Assembly (NCBI RefSeq): GCF_015523155.1 | Contig: NZ_WAKW01000052.1 | Coordinates: 1-32,220, forward strand | Source of the DNA: Methanothermococcus sp. | Lineage (GTDB): Archaea > AGJL01 > Methanococci > Methanococcales > Methanococcaceae | Direction of reading: 5' to 3' | Length of the DNA stretch: 32,220 nt | Shown here: positions 8,181 through 16,717 of the stretch, in pieces | How positions within the stretch are numbered: position 1 is the first letter of the stretch | How the letters are laid out: the number at the start of each line of letters is the position of its first letter | Position numbers and translations under genes: made by a program | Notes under the pieces: model-generated | The model's database searches: none | Told to the model about the DNA's origin: nothing | The model's input: the letters and a program-made list of their open reading frames with translations, nothing else

Positions 8181-9476
8181 TTATTTCAATGTTTTAAATA
8201 CTTCCTCAATAGCATTCAATGTTTTTTCAACAACTTCATCGTCATGCTTCATAGAGGTGAAACAGCATTCAAACTGTGATGGTGCTATGAATACACCGTT
8301 ATCCAAGAGACCATAGAAATACTTCATAAATCTTTCTATATTGCTCTTTTTGGCAGTTTCATAATCAACAACTTCATTTTCGTTGAAGTATATTTGGAAC
8401 ATCGAGCTCACATTATATACTCGATTTGGTATTTCGTATTTTTCAGCAGTTTCCCCTATAAAGTCGCTTATTTTTTTGGCAGTTTTTGAAGTGTAGTTGT
8501 AAAACTCATCGTCAAGGTTCTTCAACGTCTCAATACCTGCGGTAACTGAAATTGGATTTCCGTTAAATGTCCCTGCCTGATAGATGGTTCCATTTGGTGA
8601 GAAGTTTTCCATGAGCTCCTTCTTACCAACAATTGCACCAATTGGGAAACCTCCACCTACTATCTTACCAACAGTTGCCAAGTCTGGAACAACGCCGTAG
8701 TATTCCTGAGCTCCTCCTGGTGCTATTCTAAATCCTGTAATTACCTCATCGAATATTAATATTATATCGTTTTCCTCAGTAATTTCTCTTAAAAATTCCA
8801 AATATCCATCTTTTGGTGGAATACATCCTACATTGCCCATCACTGGCTCAACAATGAGACAAGCAATTTCACCTTTATTTTCAGTAATTACCTTTTTAAC
8901 AGCATCTTCATCGTTGAATGGAATTAAAAGGGTGTTTTTTGTAGTTTCCTCTGGAATACCTGGTGAGTTAGGGGCTCCATGTGTGAGAGCTCCGCTTCCA
9001 CTTTTAACAAGCACATAGTCATGAGCTCCGTGGTATGCACCATCGAATTTTATAATTTTATTTTTCCCAGTAATTCCCCTCGCAAGTCTAATGGCACTCA
9101 TGGTAGCCTCTGTTCCGGAATTTACAAACCTTACCATCTCTGCACATGGCATCCTATTTATTATTTCCTTTGCAAGGGTAATTTCCTTTTCAGTAGGGCA
9201 TCCATAGGCAGTTCCTAATTCAAGCTGTTTTTTCACGGCATTTGCTATGTCCTCATTTGCATGACCAAGCACCATAGGACCATAGGCTAAACAGTAATCG
9301 ATATATTTGTTTCCATCTACATCAAACAAATAACAATCCTTTGCCTTTTCAACGAAAAATGGATATGGTTTGAAGTATCTTACTGGACTATTTACACCTT
9401 TTACAAGATATTTCTGTGCCTCTTCAAACAATTTCTTTGATTTTGACAGATTTATATTTTTGAACTCCTCATACAT
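8181..9476 (-). CDS. hemL: Glutamate-1-semialdehyde 2,1-aminomutase
   Basis: The 431-residue class-III PLP aminotransferase converts glutamate-1-semialdehyde to 5-aminolevulinate, feeding the tetrapyrroles needed for F430, cobamides and sirohaem. Motifs: [18 protein letters not shown]-like entry, [47 protein letters not shown] and the PLP lysine in [14 protein letters not shown] (near residue 270). Length is typical. AAGGGATAA precedes ATG 9476. The gene lies 21 bases downstream of a small membrane-protein gene and is probably the last gene of that transcript. Confidence 0.96.
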   Translation of the reverse strand: MYEEFKNINLSKSKKLFEEAQKYLVKGVNSPVRYFKPYPFFVEKAKDCYLFDVDGNKYIDYCLAYGPMVLGHANEDIANAVKKQLELGTAYGCPTEKEITLAKEIINRMPCAEMVRFVNSGTEATMSAIRLARGITGKNKIIKFDGAYHGAHDYVLVKSGSGALTHGAPNSPGIPEETTKNTLLIPFNDEDAVKKVITENKGEIACLIVEPVMGNVGCIPPKDGYLEFLREITEENDIILIFDEVITGFRIAPGGAQEYYGVVPDLATVGKIVGGGFPIGAIVGKKELMENFSPNGTIYQAGTFNGNPISVTAGIETLKNLDDEFYNYTSKTAKKISDFIGETAEKYEIPNRVYNVSSMFQIYFNENEVVDYETAKKSNIERFMKYFYGLLDNGVFIAPSQFECCFTSMKHDDEVVEKTLNAIEEVFKTLK

Positions 9477-9497
9477 ATTTATCCCTTCTTATATTTT

Positions 9498-9776
9498 TTA
9501 AAATAATACTCCATTATACACCAAGACCCAAAAAACAATTGCAGTGAAAAAATAAGGAACAACTCCACTTCCAAGCCACTGTTTTTGACTTAGGCTTTCT
9601 TTGCCGAATATCATTGCAGTTATATGTCCAGTTATTATAAGTCCTACGAATAGAAACAGCAAGGATGCAATACCGCTGAAAATCCCAAGACCTGCGGTAT
9701 ATATATAGTTAGTTAATAATCCAAATATTATTCCTCCAATCGTATGAATTACTGCTGATTTTCCTTCTAAATCCAT
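9498..9776 (-). CDS. Small conserved membrane protein, function unknown
   Basis: The 92 residues form three hydrophobic segments: roughly 10-30 (IGGIIFGLLTNYIYTAGLGI), 35-57 and 70-90. A short polar loop with KESLSQKQW separates the last two. There is no signal-peptide cleavage pattern and no recognisable motif. AAGGTGCAATT precedes ATG 9776. It lies 21 bases before hemL and about 80 bases after the 80-aa gene, so it probably shares a message with hemL. Confidence 0.7.
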   Translation of the reverse strand: MDLEGKSAVIHTIGGIIFGLLTNYIYTAGLGIFSGIASLLFLFVGLIITGHITAMIFGKESLSQKQWLGSGVVPYFFTAIVFWVLVYNGVLF

Positions 9777-9859
9777 AATTGCACCTTTTAATTTTAAAAT
9801 TTCATTTGTTTTATATAATTTTTGTATTATAGTATTGTTATTTTATTATTATTTAGTTA

Positions 9860-10102
9860 TTACTCCTTTATCAATTCTTTAATTTTATATATATTAATTG
9901 ATTCCTTTGGTCGTTTGCTTTTTTCTGTGTAAGAATAGTCAATTAATACCTCAACTTCTTCATTTACATCCATAGTTCTATTTATTAGAATTACATCCCC
10001 TTCTTCAAGCAAAAAAGCAAATTTTCGTTTTGTTTTTAAAGAGCCTTTATCGATTAATAGCTTTTCTTCATCTACAATCGGTTTTATTGTTGAATAGTGC
10101 AT
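9860..10102 (-). CDS. Small protein of unknown function (80 aa)
   Basis: The track starts at 10141, but that would overlap the stop of the preceding gene. ATG 10102 (MHYSTIKPI) with GTGAT upstream begins 8 bases after that stop and is preferred. The product is soluble and charged, with a beta-rich middle (FAFLLEEGDVILINRTMDV) that suggests a small barrel-like fold. No family is recognised. Tight spacing to the 144-aa gene and the methanogenesis-marker gene suggests a shared operon and related role. Confidence 0.7.
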   Translation of the reverse strand: MHYSTIKPIVDEEKLLIDKGSLKTKRKFAFLLEEGDVILINRTMDVNEEVEVLIDYSYTEKSKRPKESINIYKIKELIKE

Positions 10103-10110
10103 AATATCAC

Positions 10111-10545
10111 TTAAACAAATATATAAACCGTTTTTCCACAAATATCAATAGTTTCAAAGTCTTCTGAGTCCAATTTCTCATCCAAAATTTCAATTTTATC
10201 TTTATTTGTAATATCATTTGATATCATTCCTATTGCTAATTTTAAGTCTTCATCATCAGTATATACTTTAACCTTTGTTTTAAACCTTCTGGCAAGTCGT
10301 GCAATATCCCTCAATGCCAGTTTTGCCTCGGTGAATAATATTAAATAGCTTTTTGCGTTTTCTATATTTTCCTTTTCACCATAAAGTACGGGATATTCTT
10401 TATCGAATAATTCATATTTTTTTACCTCATAATTAACTCCACAGGTTTCTATGACTCTAACAATAATGGATTGTGGAATTCCAGGTGGAATTGGAATTTC
10501 TACAATGTTATTTAATACATCATCAAAATTTTTTGCCTCGTCCAT
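10111..10545 (-). CDS. Conserved protein of unknown function in methanogenesis-marker cluster
   Basis: The soluble 144-residue protein has segments IPIPPGIPQSIIVRVIETCGV, YLILFTEAKLALRDIARLARRF and DDEDLKLAIGMI. AAGGAGGAG precedes ATG 10545. It follows the marker-7-like gene by 53 bases and is followed 8 bases later by the 80-aa gene. It may be one of the methanogen-specific marker proteins, but I could not match it to a numbered family (it does not look like markers 5 or 6). Function is left open. Confidence 0.7.
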   Translation of the reverse strand: MDEAKNFDDVLNNIVEIPIPPGIPQSIIVRVIETCGVNYEVKKYELFDKEYPVLYGEKENIENAKSYLILFTEAKLALRDIARLARRFKTKVKVYTDDEDLKLAIGMISNDITNKDKIEILDEKLDSEDFETIDICGKTVYIFV

Positions 10546-10598
10546 ATTTCTTCTCCTCCTTGTAAATTATAAAAATAATAAAAATAGTAGTTATATAT

Positions 10599-11495
10599 TT
10601 ATTCAACCTCAGAGGTTGGTTTTATTTTAACAAGTATATAATTTTTCATTTCAGATTTTGAGATATATGCTATATCTTTTAATAAATATTTTCCAACTTT
10701 AACATTTTCTATTTTTTCATGGTATGTGTCGTAATCCAATTTTACCCTCAAACCATCCAGTTGGGTTACAATAGGCATTGGTGAAAGAATGTTGCATATT
10801 TCATCAACCTTTTTTTCTAGTTCATCCTTCAACACAACAGGGGGAATTATTGGGGGGTCGTATGAGAGTTCCTCTCTTTTTCTATTAATCAATTTTGTAA
10901 TCTCATCCACCATCTTTTTTAATGCCTGCCTCTCTTCACTATGTCTTAGTCGGTGAGCTCTTCTTCCTAAATTTCCCACATATGGGTAAGGTATATCCAG
11001 TTTTTCAGGACCTCCTGTTATTACAACGGGGATATCCACATCAAATAAATGGGTTTTATCCAATAGACAGCTTTCAAAATTTCCCATGACATAAACGGCA
11101 ATATCGTGTTCTTCTATTAATCTTTTTTCTTTTTCCTTGATAAGGCTTATATTTTTTCCCGCACCATGGGATAATCCTATCATGTTTGGTTTTGCTCCAA
11201 ACCGCCTAACGAACTCTGAAATATCGCATGCTGTATGGGGAAGATGGTGCCTCGATAAACTGGGAGCCACCACTGCAATTTCCGTTCCTGCAAGTGGGGT
11301 TTCAACGACCTTTCCCTTATACTTTTTGGATTCTATTTTAAAGTTTTCTATTTCATTCTGGGGTAATGCAACTGTCATATACACATCCAACTGCATTATA
11401 TGTTCCTGTATTATAAAACCCCCTACATCTTCAATCCATTCTTTGAGTATGTTGTTTTTATAAACTCCACCTTCATATCTAACGATTTCATACAT
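10599..11495 (-). CDS. Methanogenesis marker protein 7-like
   Basis: The 298-residue soluble protein has AGTEIAVVAPSLSRHHLPH, CDISEFVRRFGAKPNMIGL, SHGAGKNISL, YVMGNFESCL, PVVITGGPEKL and GRRAHRLRHSEE. The order and length match what I recall of methanogenesis marker protein 7, a family restricted to organisms with methyl-coenzyme M reductase and reported as part of the ATP-driven assembly that activates MCR. That assignment is from memory, not from a search. TTGGTGGAAAA precedes ATG 11495. The gene follows a CBS-domain gene by 45 bases and leads two small unknown genes. Confidence 0.68.
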   Translation of the reverse strand: MYEIVRYEGGVYKNNILKEWIEDVGGFIIQEHIMQLDVYMTVALPQNEIENFKIESKKYKGKVVETPLAGTEIAVVAPSLSRHHLPHTACDISEFVRRFGAKPNMIGLSHGAGKNISLIKEKEKRLIEEHDIAVYVMGNFESCLLDKTHLFDVDIPVVITGGPEKLDIPYPYVGNLGRRAHRLRHSEERQALKKMVDEITKLINRKREELSYDPPIIPPVVLKDELEKKVDEICNILSPMPIVTQLDGLRVKLDYDTYHEKIENVKVGKYLLKDIAYISKSEMKNYILVKIKPTSEVE

Positions 11496-11540
11496 TTTTC
11501 CACCAAGATTTGTGATACGGCATAGCCTATAAAATTATTC

Positions 11541-12494
11541 TTAGAAATCAGACCTAATAGTGACTGTTCCAAATGTTTTTTTGCTATCTTTAAATGATGT
11601 TACATCAGTTATAATCCTTTGAATCGCTGATTTTTCATCAATAAGTGTTATATGGTCCGTGATTACAATTTCTTCAAAACTGTACTTTTCTATGGTTTTT
11701 AAAATTTCATGAATAATATTCATCTGCAAGATATTTATTGATTTGGTTGTTATAGATATATGGTCTATATTATCCCCACTTTTCATTATTTTAGCCAGAG
11801 GTTCCCAATCTCGTGTTAGTATCTCTATATAGTCATCTTTTTCAGATACTATGTAATCCCTTCCACCAAGCAATACTATTAAATCTTCTGCAAGTTTTTT
11901 TAATTTTGAATTCTTATCTTTGTCGTAAAAGTAAAAGTTTGTTATTCTGGAACATTTCTGGATTTTTGAAGTTTTTTCACTATATATTCTGTATGTTTTT
12001 ACGATATCTCCTCTACTTACAATACCCACAAGGTTTCCATTGCCATCCACGACTAAAAGCCTTCCAATATCATTTTTTGCCATTATCTTCTGTGATTCTG
12101 ATGCAGAGGTTTCAGGAGATATTAGTATAAGTTGGTCTTTTGGAGTCATTATATCTTTAATTGTTTTTTTATTTTTCTTTTCCAAGTCTTTAAATGTAAC
12201 TATCCCTATTAACTTTCCATTTTCATCTAAAACTGGGTATCCCATGTGTCTGTATTGTTCAATATATTTTTTTAATTTATCTATGTTATCCCCGCTATTA
12301 ATTGTTATAATATGTTTGGTCATGATGTCTTTAACAGGTATTTTTTCTAGAATTCTTAAATCATAAAGTTTTATTAAGTCCCCTTCGGCCTCCTTTACAA
12401 AGATATTGATATTGTCAAATATATCGATTAGTGAGCTCTGCTCCAACCCGATATTATATACCCTTTCAACTGTTGAAAGCTTTTTAAATAACAT
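11541..12494 (-). CDS. CBS-pair protein with C-terminal domain of unknown function
   Basis: The start is moved from TTG 12506 to ATG 12494, because TTGGTGG just upstream is the ribosome site, giving 317 residues. Residues about 50-170 hold two CBS motifs (VKDIMTKHIITINSGD..YPVLDENGKLIGIVT and IKDIMTPKDQLILISPE..LLVVDGNGNLVGIVSRGD). These fold as an adenosine-nucleotide-sensing Bateman module. The C-terminal 130 residues (LLGGRDYIVSEKDDYIEIL onward) are not recognised and could be the output or a nucleic-acid or ligand domain. The position ahead of the marker-7-like gene hints at energy-state regulation (inference). Confidence 0.8.
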   Translation of the reverse strand: MLFKKLSTVERVYNIGLEQSSLIDIFDNINIFVKEAEGDLIKLYDLRILEKIPVKDIMTKHIITINSGDNIDKLKKYIEQYRHMGYPVLDENGKLIGIVTFKDLEKKNKKTIKDIMTPKDQLILISPETSASESQKIMAKNDIGRLLVVDGNGNLVGIVSRGDIVKTYRIYSEKTSKIQKCSRITNFYFYDKDKNSKLKKLAEDLIVLLGGRDYIVSEKDDYIEILTRDWEPLAKIMKSGDNIDHISITTKSINILQMNIIHEILKTIEKYSFEEIVITDHITLIDEKSAIQRIITDVTSFKDSKKTFGTVTIRSDF

Positions 12495-12602
12495 ATTAAC
12501 CACCAAATATAAAAATTAATTAATTTTCCTTATATATAAAATCATAATTATATTGATGATATTAATATTTAAAATTTTATATTTAAAAATAAAAAGTTAA
12601 TA

Positions 12603-12701
12603 TTATTTCATGTTTTTAAATGATTTCCATAAAAAATATGCTGAACCTCCCCATAATACTATTGCTCCAAATAAAAACATTACTATTGCCGATGTATTCA
12701 T
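12603..12701 (-). CDS. MetS-like small subunit of NSS transporter (32 aa)
   Basis: This is a short ORF absent from the track. It encodes MNTSAIVMFLFGAIVLWGG followed by SAYFLWKSFKNMK, one membrane helix with a basic C-terminus. Its ATG is directly abutted to the transporter stop (TAAATG), with GGGGTGATTAA in the transporter's last codons acting as ribosome site. Small one-helix proteins (MetS type) are known partners of NSS-family methionine/alanine importers in bacteria, and their genes follow the transporter as here. The length, the GGSAYFLWKS pattern and the coupling support the call. Confidence 0.8.
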   Translation of the reverse strand: MNTSAIVMFLFGAIVLWGGSAYFLWKSFKNMK

Positions 12702-14201
12702 TTAATCACCCCTATTTAATTCATCCCATGATTTTATCTTTCTTTTCCAAGGTATTTTGGAGAATAATACCGAGCTCAAGAAACCAACAACTACAAGTAA
12801 TATACCCATGTCTAAGTATTTCCATGGATATCCCCCATAAGGAGCCTTTGTTAAACTGAATATATCCAATCCAACAATTGTTAATAATAATATCGGGGTT
12901 AGTATTCCAGCAAACATTTTCCAGTATTTTCCCAATTTTATATCTGACAACTTATTTAAGTAGTTTAGTAATTTATCACCCTTAAATATCCAAAGTGCTA
13001 CTATTGCCTCAGCACATCCTACAATTGGCAGTAAATAGCCTGATGCAAAATGATCTGTAATATCAAGCCAATATAACCCTGCTTTTGTTGTAAATACTAA
13101 GCTTCCTAAAAATCCAAAAGTAGTTACAGTTGTTATAGCTTTTTTTCTGCTTATTTCGAATTTTTCCATAATTGAAGAAGTTACAGCCTCCACCAAAGAT
13201 ATCGATGATGAGAGGCCAGCCACTATTAATGCCAAGAAAAATACTATTGCCAATATCCATCCCACATAAGGTATCATAGATAATGCCTTTGGAAATACCA
13301 CAAAAGCTAAAACTATGCCCTTATTTACGACTTCGTTTAATGGAAGGCCTGTGGTATATGCCATATAACCTAATGTACTAAAAACGGCAAGTCCTGCTAA
13401 AAATGAATATCCACAATTTAAAAGTGCTACTGTAAAAGCACTTGTAGTTAAATCAACTTTTTTAGGTAAATAACTGGCATAAACAATCATAACACCAAAA
13501 CCCAATGTTAAAGAGTAAAATATCTGAGAAAATGCACTTATCCACACATTAAAATTTAACAGAGCCCCAAAGTTTGGAGTTAAATACCAATTTAAACCTT
13601 CAAATGCCCCTGGTAGGGATATACCTCTTATCAATAAAATCAGCGTAAGTATAAATAGCGTAGGCATAAAAATTTTATTGGCTTTTTCAAGCCCATTTTT
13701 AACCCCTAGCCTTATAATGACATAGTTGATTAACCATAAAATCCCAGTGGATACTAAAACACCCATCGAAAAACCATCTATACTTCCAGCACCTGGTGAT
13801 ATAGATAATATGTTTCCAAAAAAATAATTTTTAAAATTTAAAGGAAATCCATTTAACAATATGTTATATAAGTAATACAAACACCAACCTATGATAACCA
13901 TATAATATGTGGTTATTGTAAATCCAGAGAATACAGCAAGCCAACCTACCCATTCACTCTTTTCATTTATTCTTTTAAATGCAAGAGGTGCAGAACCTTT
14001 TGTTGAATGTCCTACGGAGAATTCAAGTAATAACAATGGTATCCCCACGCAAAATAATGCCACGAAATAAGGTATTAAAAATGCACCCCCTCCATTACTA
14101 TATACCATATATGGAAATCTCCAAATGTTTCCCAAACCTATGGCTGAACCTACTGCTGCTAATATAAAACCTAATTTAGAGCCCCATAATTCCCTAGCCA
14201 T
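12702..14201 (-). CDS. Sodium-dependent amino-acid transporter, NSS/SNF family
   Basis: The protein is about 499 residues with roughly 11-12 membrane helices. Helix 1 carries the family signature WGSKLGFILAAVGSAIGLGN-IWRFP, which forms the Na+ and substrate site, and GGGAFLIPYF follows. Such LeuT-fold symporters import amino acids with Na+. The MetS-like partner downstream suggests methionine, alanine or related substrates (inference). The start is taken as ATG 14201 (MARELWG) because GAAGGTGA lies six bases upstream; the track start 14219 overlaps nearly to the kinase stop and lacks an SD. It follows the nucleoside kinase gene by 14 bases. Confidence 0.93.
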   Translation of the reverse strand: MARELWGSKLGFILAAVGSAIGLGNIWRFPYMVYSNGGGAFLIPYFVALFCVGIPLLLLEFSVGHSTKGSAPLAFKRINEKSEWVGWLAVFSGFTITTYYMVIIGWCLYYLYNILLNGFPLNFKNYFFGNILSISPGAGSIDGFSMGVLVSTGILWLINYVIIRLGVKNGLEKANKIFMPTLFILTLILLIRGISLPGAFEGLNWYLTPNFGALLNFNVWISAFSQIFYSLTLGFGVMIVYASYLPKKVDLTTSAFTVALLNCGYSFLAGLAVFSTLGYMAYTTGLPLNEVVNKGIVLAFVVFPKALSMIPYVGWILAIVFFLALIVAGLSSSISLVEAVTSSIMEKFEISRKKAITTVTTFGFLGSLVFTTKAGLYWLDITDHFASGYLLPIVGCAEAIVALWIFKGDKLLNYLNKLSDIKLGKYWKMFAGILTPILLLTIVGLDIFSLTKAPYGGYPWKYLDMGILLVVVGFLSSVLFSKIPWKRKIKSWDELNRGD

Positions 14202-14215
14202 TTTTTTCACCTTCT

Positions 14216-15142
14216 TCATTTTATATTTTTAAGTCTTTTCTCCATTTTATCCCACGATGGAAAATTGGTTTGACAACCTTTTTTCTCTACAATAAAGGAA
14301 GCTACGCATGATGCAATAAGCCCACAATCTTTTAAATCATATCCTTTTAAATAGGCAGTTAAAAATCCTGCTCTATAACTATCTCCTGCTCCTGTTGGGT
14401 CTATAACCTTCGTAGGAATTGCAGGAACTTTTATTTTATCGCCATTATGGTAAATAATACTTCCATCTTTACCGTAGGTTATTATTAAAGTGTTTATTTT
14501 TTCCATGAGCTCCTCCGAATCTATATCCAATAACTTCAAAACTCTTTCATACTCGTGGTTGTTCATAAACATAAAATCCAAATGGTTTATTATTGATTCC
14601 ATATCTCCTTTACTATACAAAGGTAAATCCTGTCCAGGGTCAAAGGACACCAACGCTCCGCAATGTTTTGCTTTTTTCGCACATTTCACATTAAATTTTG
14701 GATCACCTGTTGCTAAATGAACAACATCTGCATCAAAATTTGGAGGATTTAATTCCTTATAATGTTTAGCAGCCCCCCATAAAAAAAAGGTTATCTGATT
14801 GTTATTGGGGTCTGTAAAAATCCACGCCTTTGGTGTTTCCTCTTCATCGGAGTGATACACATTGGATACATCAATATTTAAATTTTTTAAATAGCTGTTG
14901 TATCCTGAGTTTATAAAATCATAACCTACGCATGAAACAATGCCTGATTTTAATCCTAATTTAGCCACCCCGACTGAAACATTGCAGGCGGCTCCTCCGT
15001 AATATTTTTTAGCAGAAGGTATCTGAACAGAGGTATTTGGTTCAGGGAAGCTTTTAACATTAAATATATAATCAAGTGCTATATGCCCCACAGAAATTAT
15101 TTTTTTATTATTGGTTTCATCGGTATCCATATATTCACTCAT
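14216..15142 (-). CDS. PfkB-family nucleoside kinase (MJ0406-like)
   Basis: The 308-residue ribokinase-fold kinase has an N-terminal substrate segment VGHIALDYIFNVKSFPEPN, GGAACNVSVGVAKLG, and the catalytic anion-hole/base motif DPTGAGDSYRAGF. It closely resembles what I recall of the Methanocaldococcus MJ0406 protein, characterised as a broad nucleoside kinase, for example in ETPKAWIFTD and FFLWGAAKHYKELNPP. It would phosphorylate nucleosides with ATP in salvage. GGTGATAAATT precedes ATG 15142. It lies 6 bases after hisA and 14 before the NSS transporter, a tight operon of unrelated-looking functions. Confidence 0.85.
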   Translation of the reverse strand: MSEYMDTDETNNKKIISVGHIALDYIFNVKSFPEPNTSVQIPSAKKYYGGAACNVSVGVAKLGLKSGIVSCVGYDFINSGYNSYLKNLNIDVSNVYHSDEEETPKAWIFTDPNNNQITFFLWGAAKHYKELNPPNFDADVVHLATGDPKFNVKCAKKAKHCGALVSFDPGQDLPLYSKGDMESIINHLDFMFMNNHEYERVLKLLDIDSEELMEKINTLIITYGKDGSIIYHNGDKIKVPAIPTKVIDPTGAGDSYRAGFLTAYLKGYDLKDCGLIASCVASFIVEKKGCQTNFPSWDKMEKRLKNIK

Positions 15143-15148
15143 AATTTA

Positions 15149-15865
15149 TCACCTGCAAATTTTAATGGCTTCGCTTAGGTCTATAAGATTTTTATAAATT
15201 GCAGAACCTACAACTACGCCTTCAACTCCTATTTCTTTTAATTTTAAAAGGTCATCGTAGGTAGTTATTCCCCCAGAGGCTATAATTGGTATATTGAGTG
15301 CATCCACAAGCTCTTTAACGGGTTTAATGTTAATGCCCTTTAAGAGACCTTCAACATCCACATTTGTAAATAAAATACTTCCAGCTCCTTTTTCTTCCAG
15401 TATTTTTCCAATTTCAACAGGTGAATGTTTGGTTTTTTCTTTCCATCCTTTTATTACAACCTTTCCATCCTTTGCATCCAGAGCAACCATTATTTTTTCT
15501 TTTCCAACCTTTTTTGATAACTCTTCTACGATATCGGGATTTTCAACTGCTGATGTTCCCAAAATAACTCGTTCTGCCCCAATATTTATAAGGTTCAACG
15601 CATCATCAACTGTCCTTATACCTCCGCCAATCTGAACAGGGACGGATACTGACTTTATGATTTCCTTTATTATTTCTTCGTTCGTATTTGTTTGATATAT
15701 TGCTTTATCCAAATCAACTAAATGAATCATCGGAGCTCCTTTACTTATCCATTTTTCTGCAATTTCTAATGGATTGTCGAGCTCTAAATGCTTTTGGTCT
15801 GGGTTTCCCTGTATTAACTGAACACATTTTTTGTTTTTTATATCTACTGCTGGAATCACCATCAT
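15149..15865 (-). CDS. hisA: ProFAR isomerase HisA
   Basis: The 238-residue beta/alpha barrel carries out the Amadori isomerisation of 5'-ProFAR in histidine biosynthesis. Motifs: [19 protein letters not shown] with the catalytic Asp at strand 1, [22 protein letters not shown] (phosphate site), [37 protein letters not shown] (second catalytic Asp), [13 protein letters not shown] and VVVGSAIY. Length is standard. GGTGAAATA precedes ATG 15865. The other his genes are not in the window; scattering of his genes is normal in methanococci. Confidence 0.97.
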   Translation of the reverse strand: MMVIPAVDIKNKKCVQLIQGNPDQKHLELDNPLEIAEKWISKGAPMIHLVDLDKAIYQTNTNEEIIKEIIKSVSVPVQIGGGIRTVDDALNLINIGAERVILGTSAVENPDIVEELSKKVGKEKIMVALDAKDGKVVIKGWKEKTKHSPVEIGKILEEKGAGSILFTNVDVEGLLKGINIKPVKELVDALNIPIIASGGITTYDDLLKLKEIGVEGVVVGSAIYKNLIDLSEAIKICR

Positions 15866-16036
15866 TATTTCACCATGAAAATACTTTTTAGATAGTTAAT
15901 ATTATATAATGATTTCGGGATAGTTTAAAGAAAATTATAAAATTTATTAAAAAGGTATGTTATGTTTTAAGTTGTTATGTTTTAAAGTTAATATAAAAAT
16001 AATTTCTATGGGGCATATCTTAGATTACTATGTATG

Positions 16037-16678
16037 TTATGATATTCCAGAACTTTTTATCAATCCAAAAATACCGCTTGATATAATTTCAATGGAAATT
16101 GCACTTAATATCAATCCCATAAGTCTTACTATTGCCTTTATTCCCGAGGTTTTTAGAATCGTGGCAATATTGTCTGATAAATAAAGTATTACCGCAGATA
16201 GTAGCGCCGCCAATATTATTGAAAGTAATATTGTTATTTTGTCATATATTGTAGTGCTATGCTCCATTAATATAATGCTCGTTGTAATGGTACCTGGGCC
16301 AGCCAATAAAGGAATTGCTAATGGCACTACTGCAATATCATCCAACTGCACCATTTCTTCTTTTTCCTTTGGAGTTTGCCTAGTTTTTGATATTTGGGCA
16401 TGAAGCATATCCCATGATATTTTCAATATTAAAAGACCCCCTGCAACCTTAAATGAATCTATTGTAATTCCAAAAAACTCAAATATCCATTTTCCAAAAA
16501 ATCCAAAGATTATTAATGTAAGTACAACTACAATCATAGACTTTTTTAACAGTTTTATTTTTTCCTTTTCGGTATTATTTGATGTCCAGATATAAAATAA
16601 TGGCACAAGACCTATGGGGTTCATAATAATAAACAAAGAGGTAAATGCATAAATAAAGAAGCTAATGTTGAATCCCAT
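16037..16678 (-). CDS. MarC-family (UPF0056) membrane protein
   Basis: The protein of about 213 residues has six hydrophobic helices. The family features are MNPIGLVPLFYIWT in helix 1, the GGLLILKISWDML segment, PLAIPLLAGPGTITTSIIL in helix 4 and a terminal amphipathic helix. MarC proteins are inner-membrane proteins of unknown transport role; the old link to antibiotic resistance was not upheld in bacteria. The start is placed at ATG 16678 (MGFNIS), six bases after GGTGA. It sits about 40 bases downstream of the Kae1-Bud32 stop and may share its transcript. Confidence 0.88.
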   Translation of the reverse strand: MGFNISFFIYAFTSLFIIMNPIGLVPLFYIWTSNNTEKEKIKLLKKSMIVVVLTLIIFGFFGKWIFEFFGITIDSFKVAGGLLILKISWDMLHAQISKTRQTPKEKEEMVQLDDIAVVPLAIPLLAGPGTITTSIILMEHSTTIYDKITILLSIILAALLSAVILYLSDNIATILKTSGIKAIVRLMGLILSAISIEIISSGIFGLIKSSGIS

Positions 16679-16717
16679 TTTTTTCACCATTTCATTAGAT
16701 AATAAATCTCTGACTTC

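Noticed and set aside
15957-16184. Plus-strand 75-aa ORF
   Set aside because: Mostly antisense to the MarC gene, with composition typical of a shadow frame.
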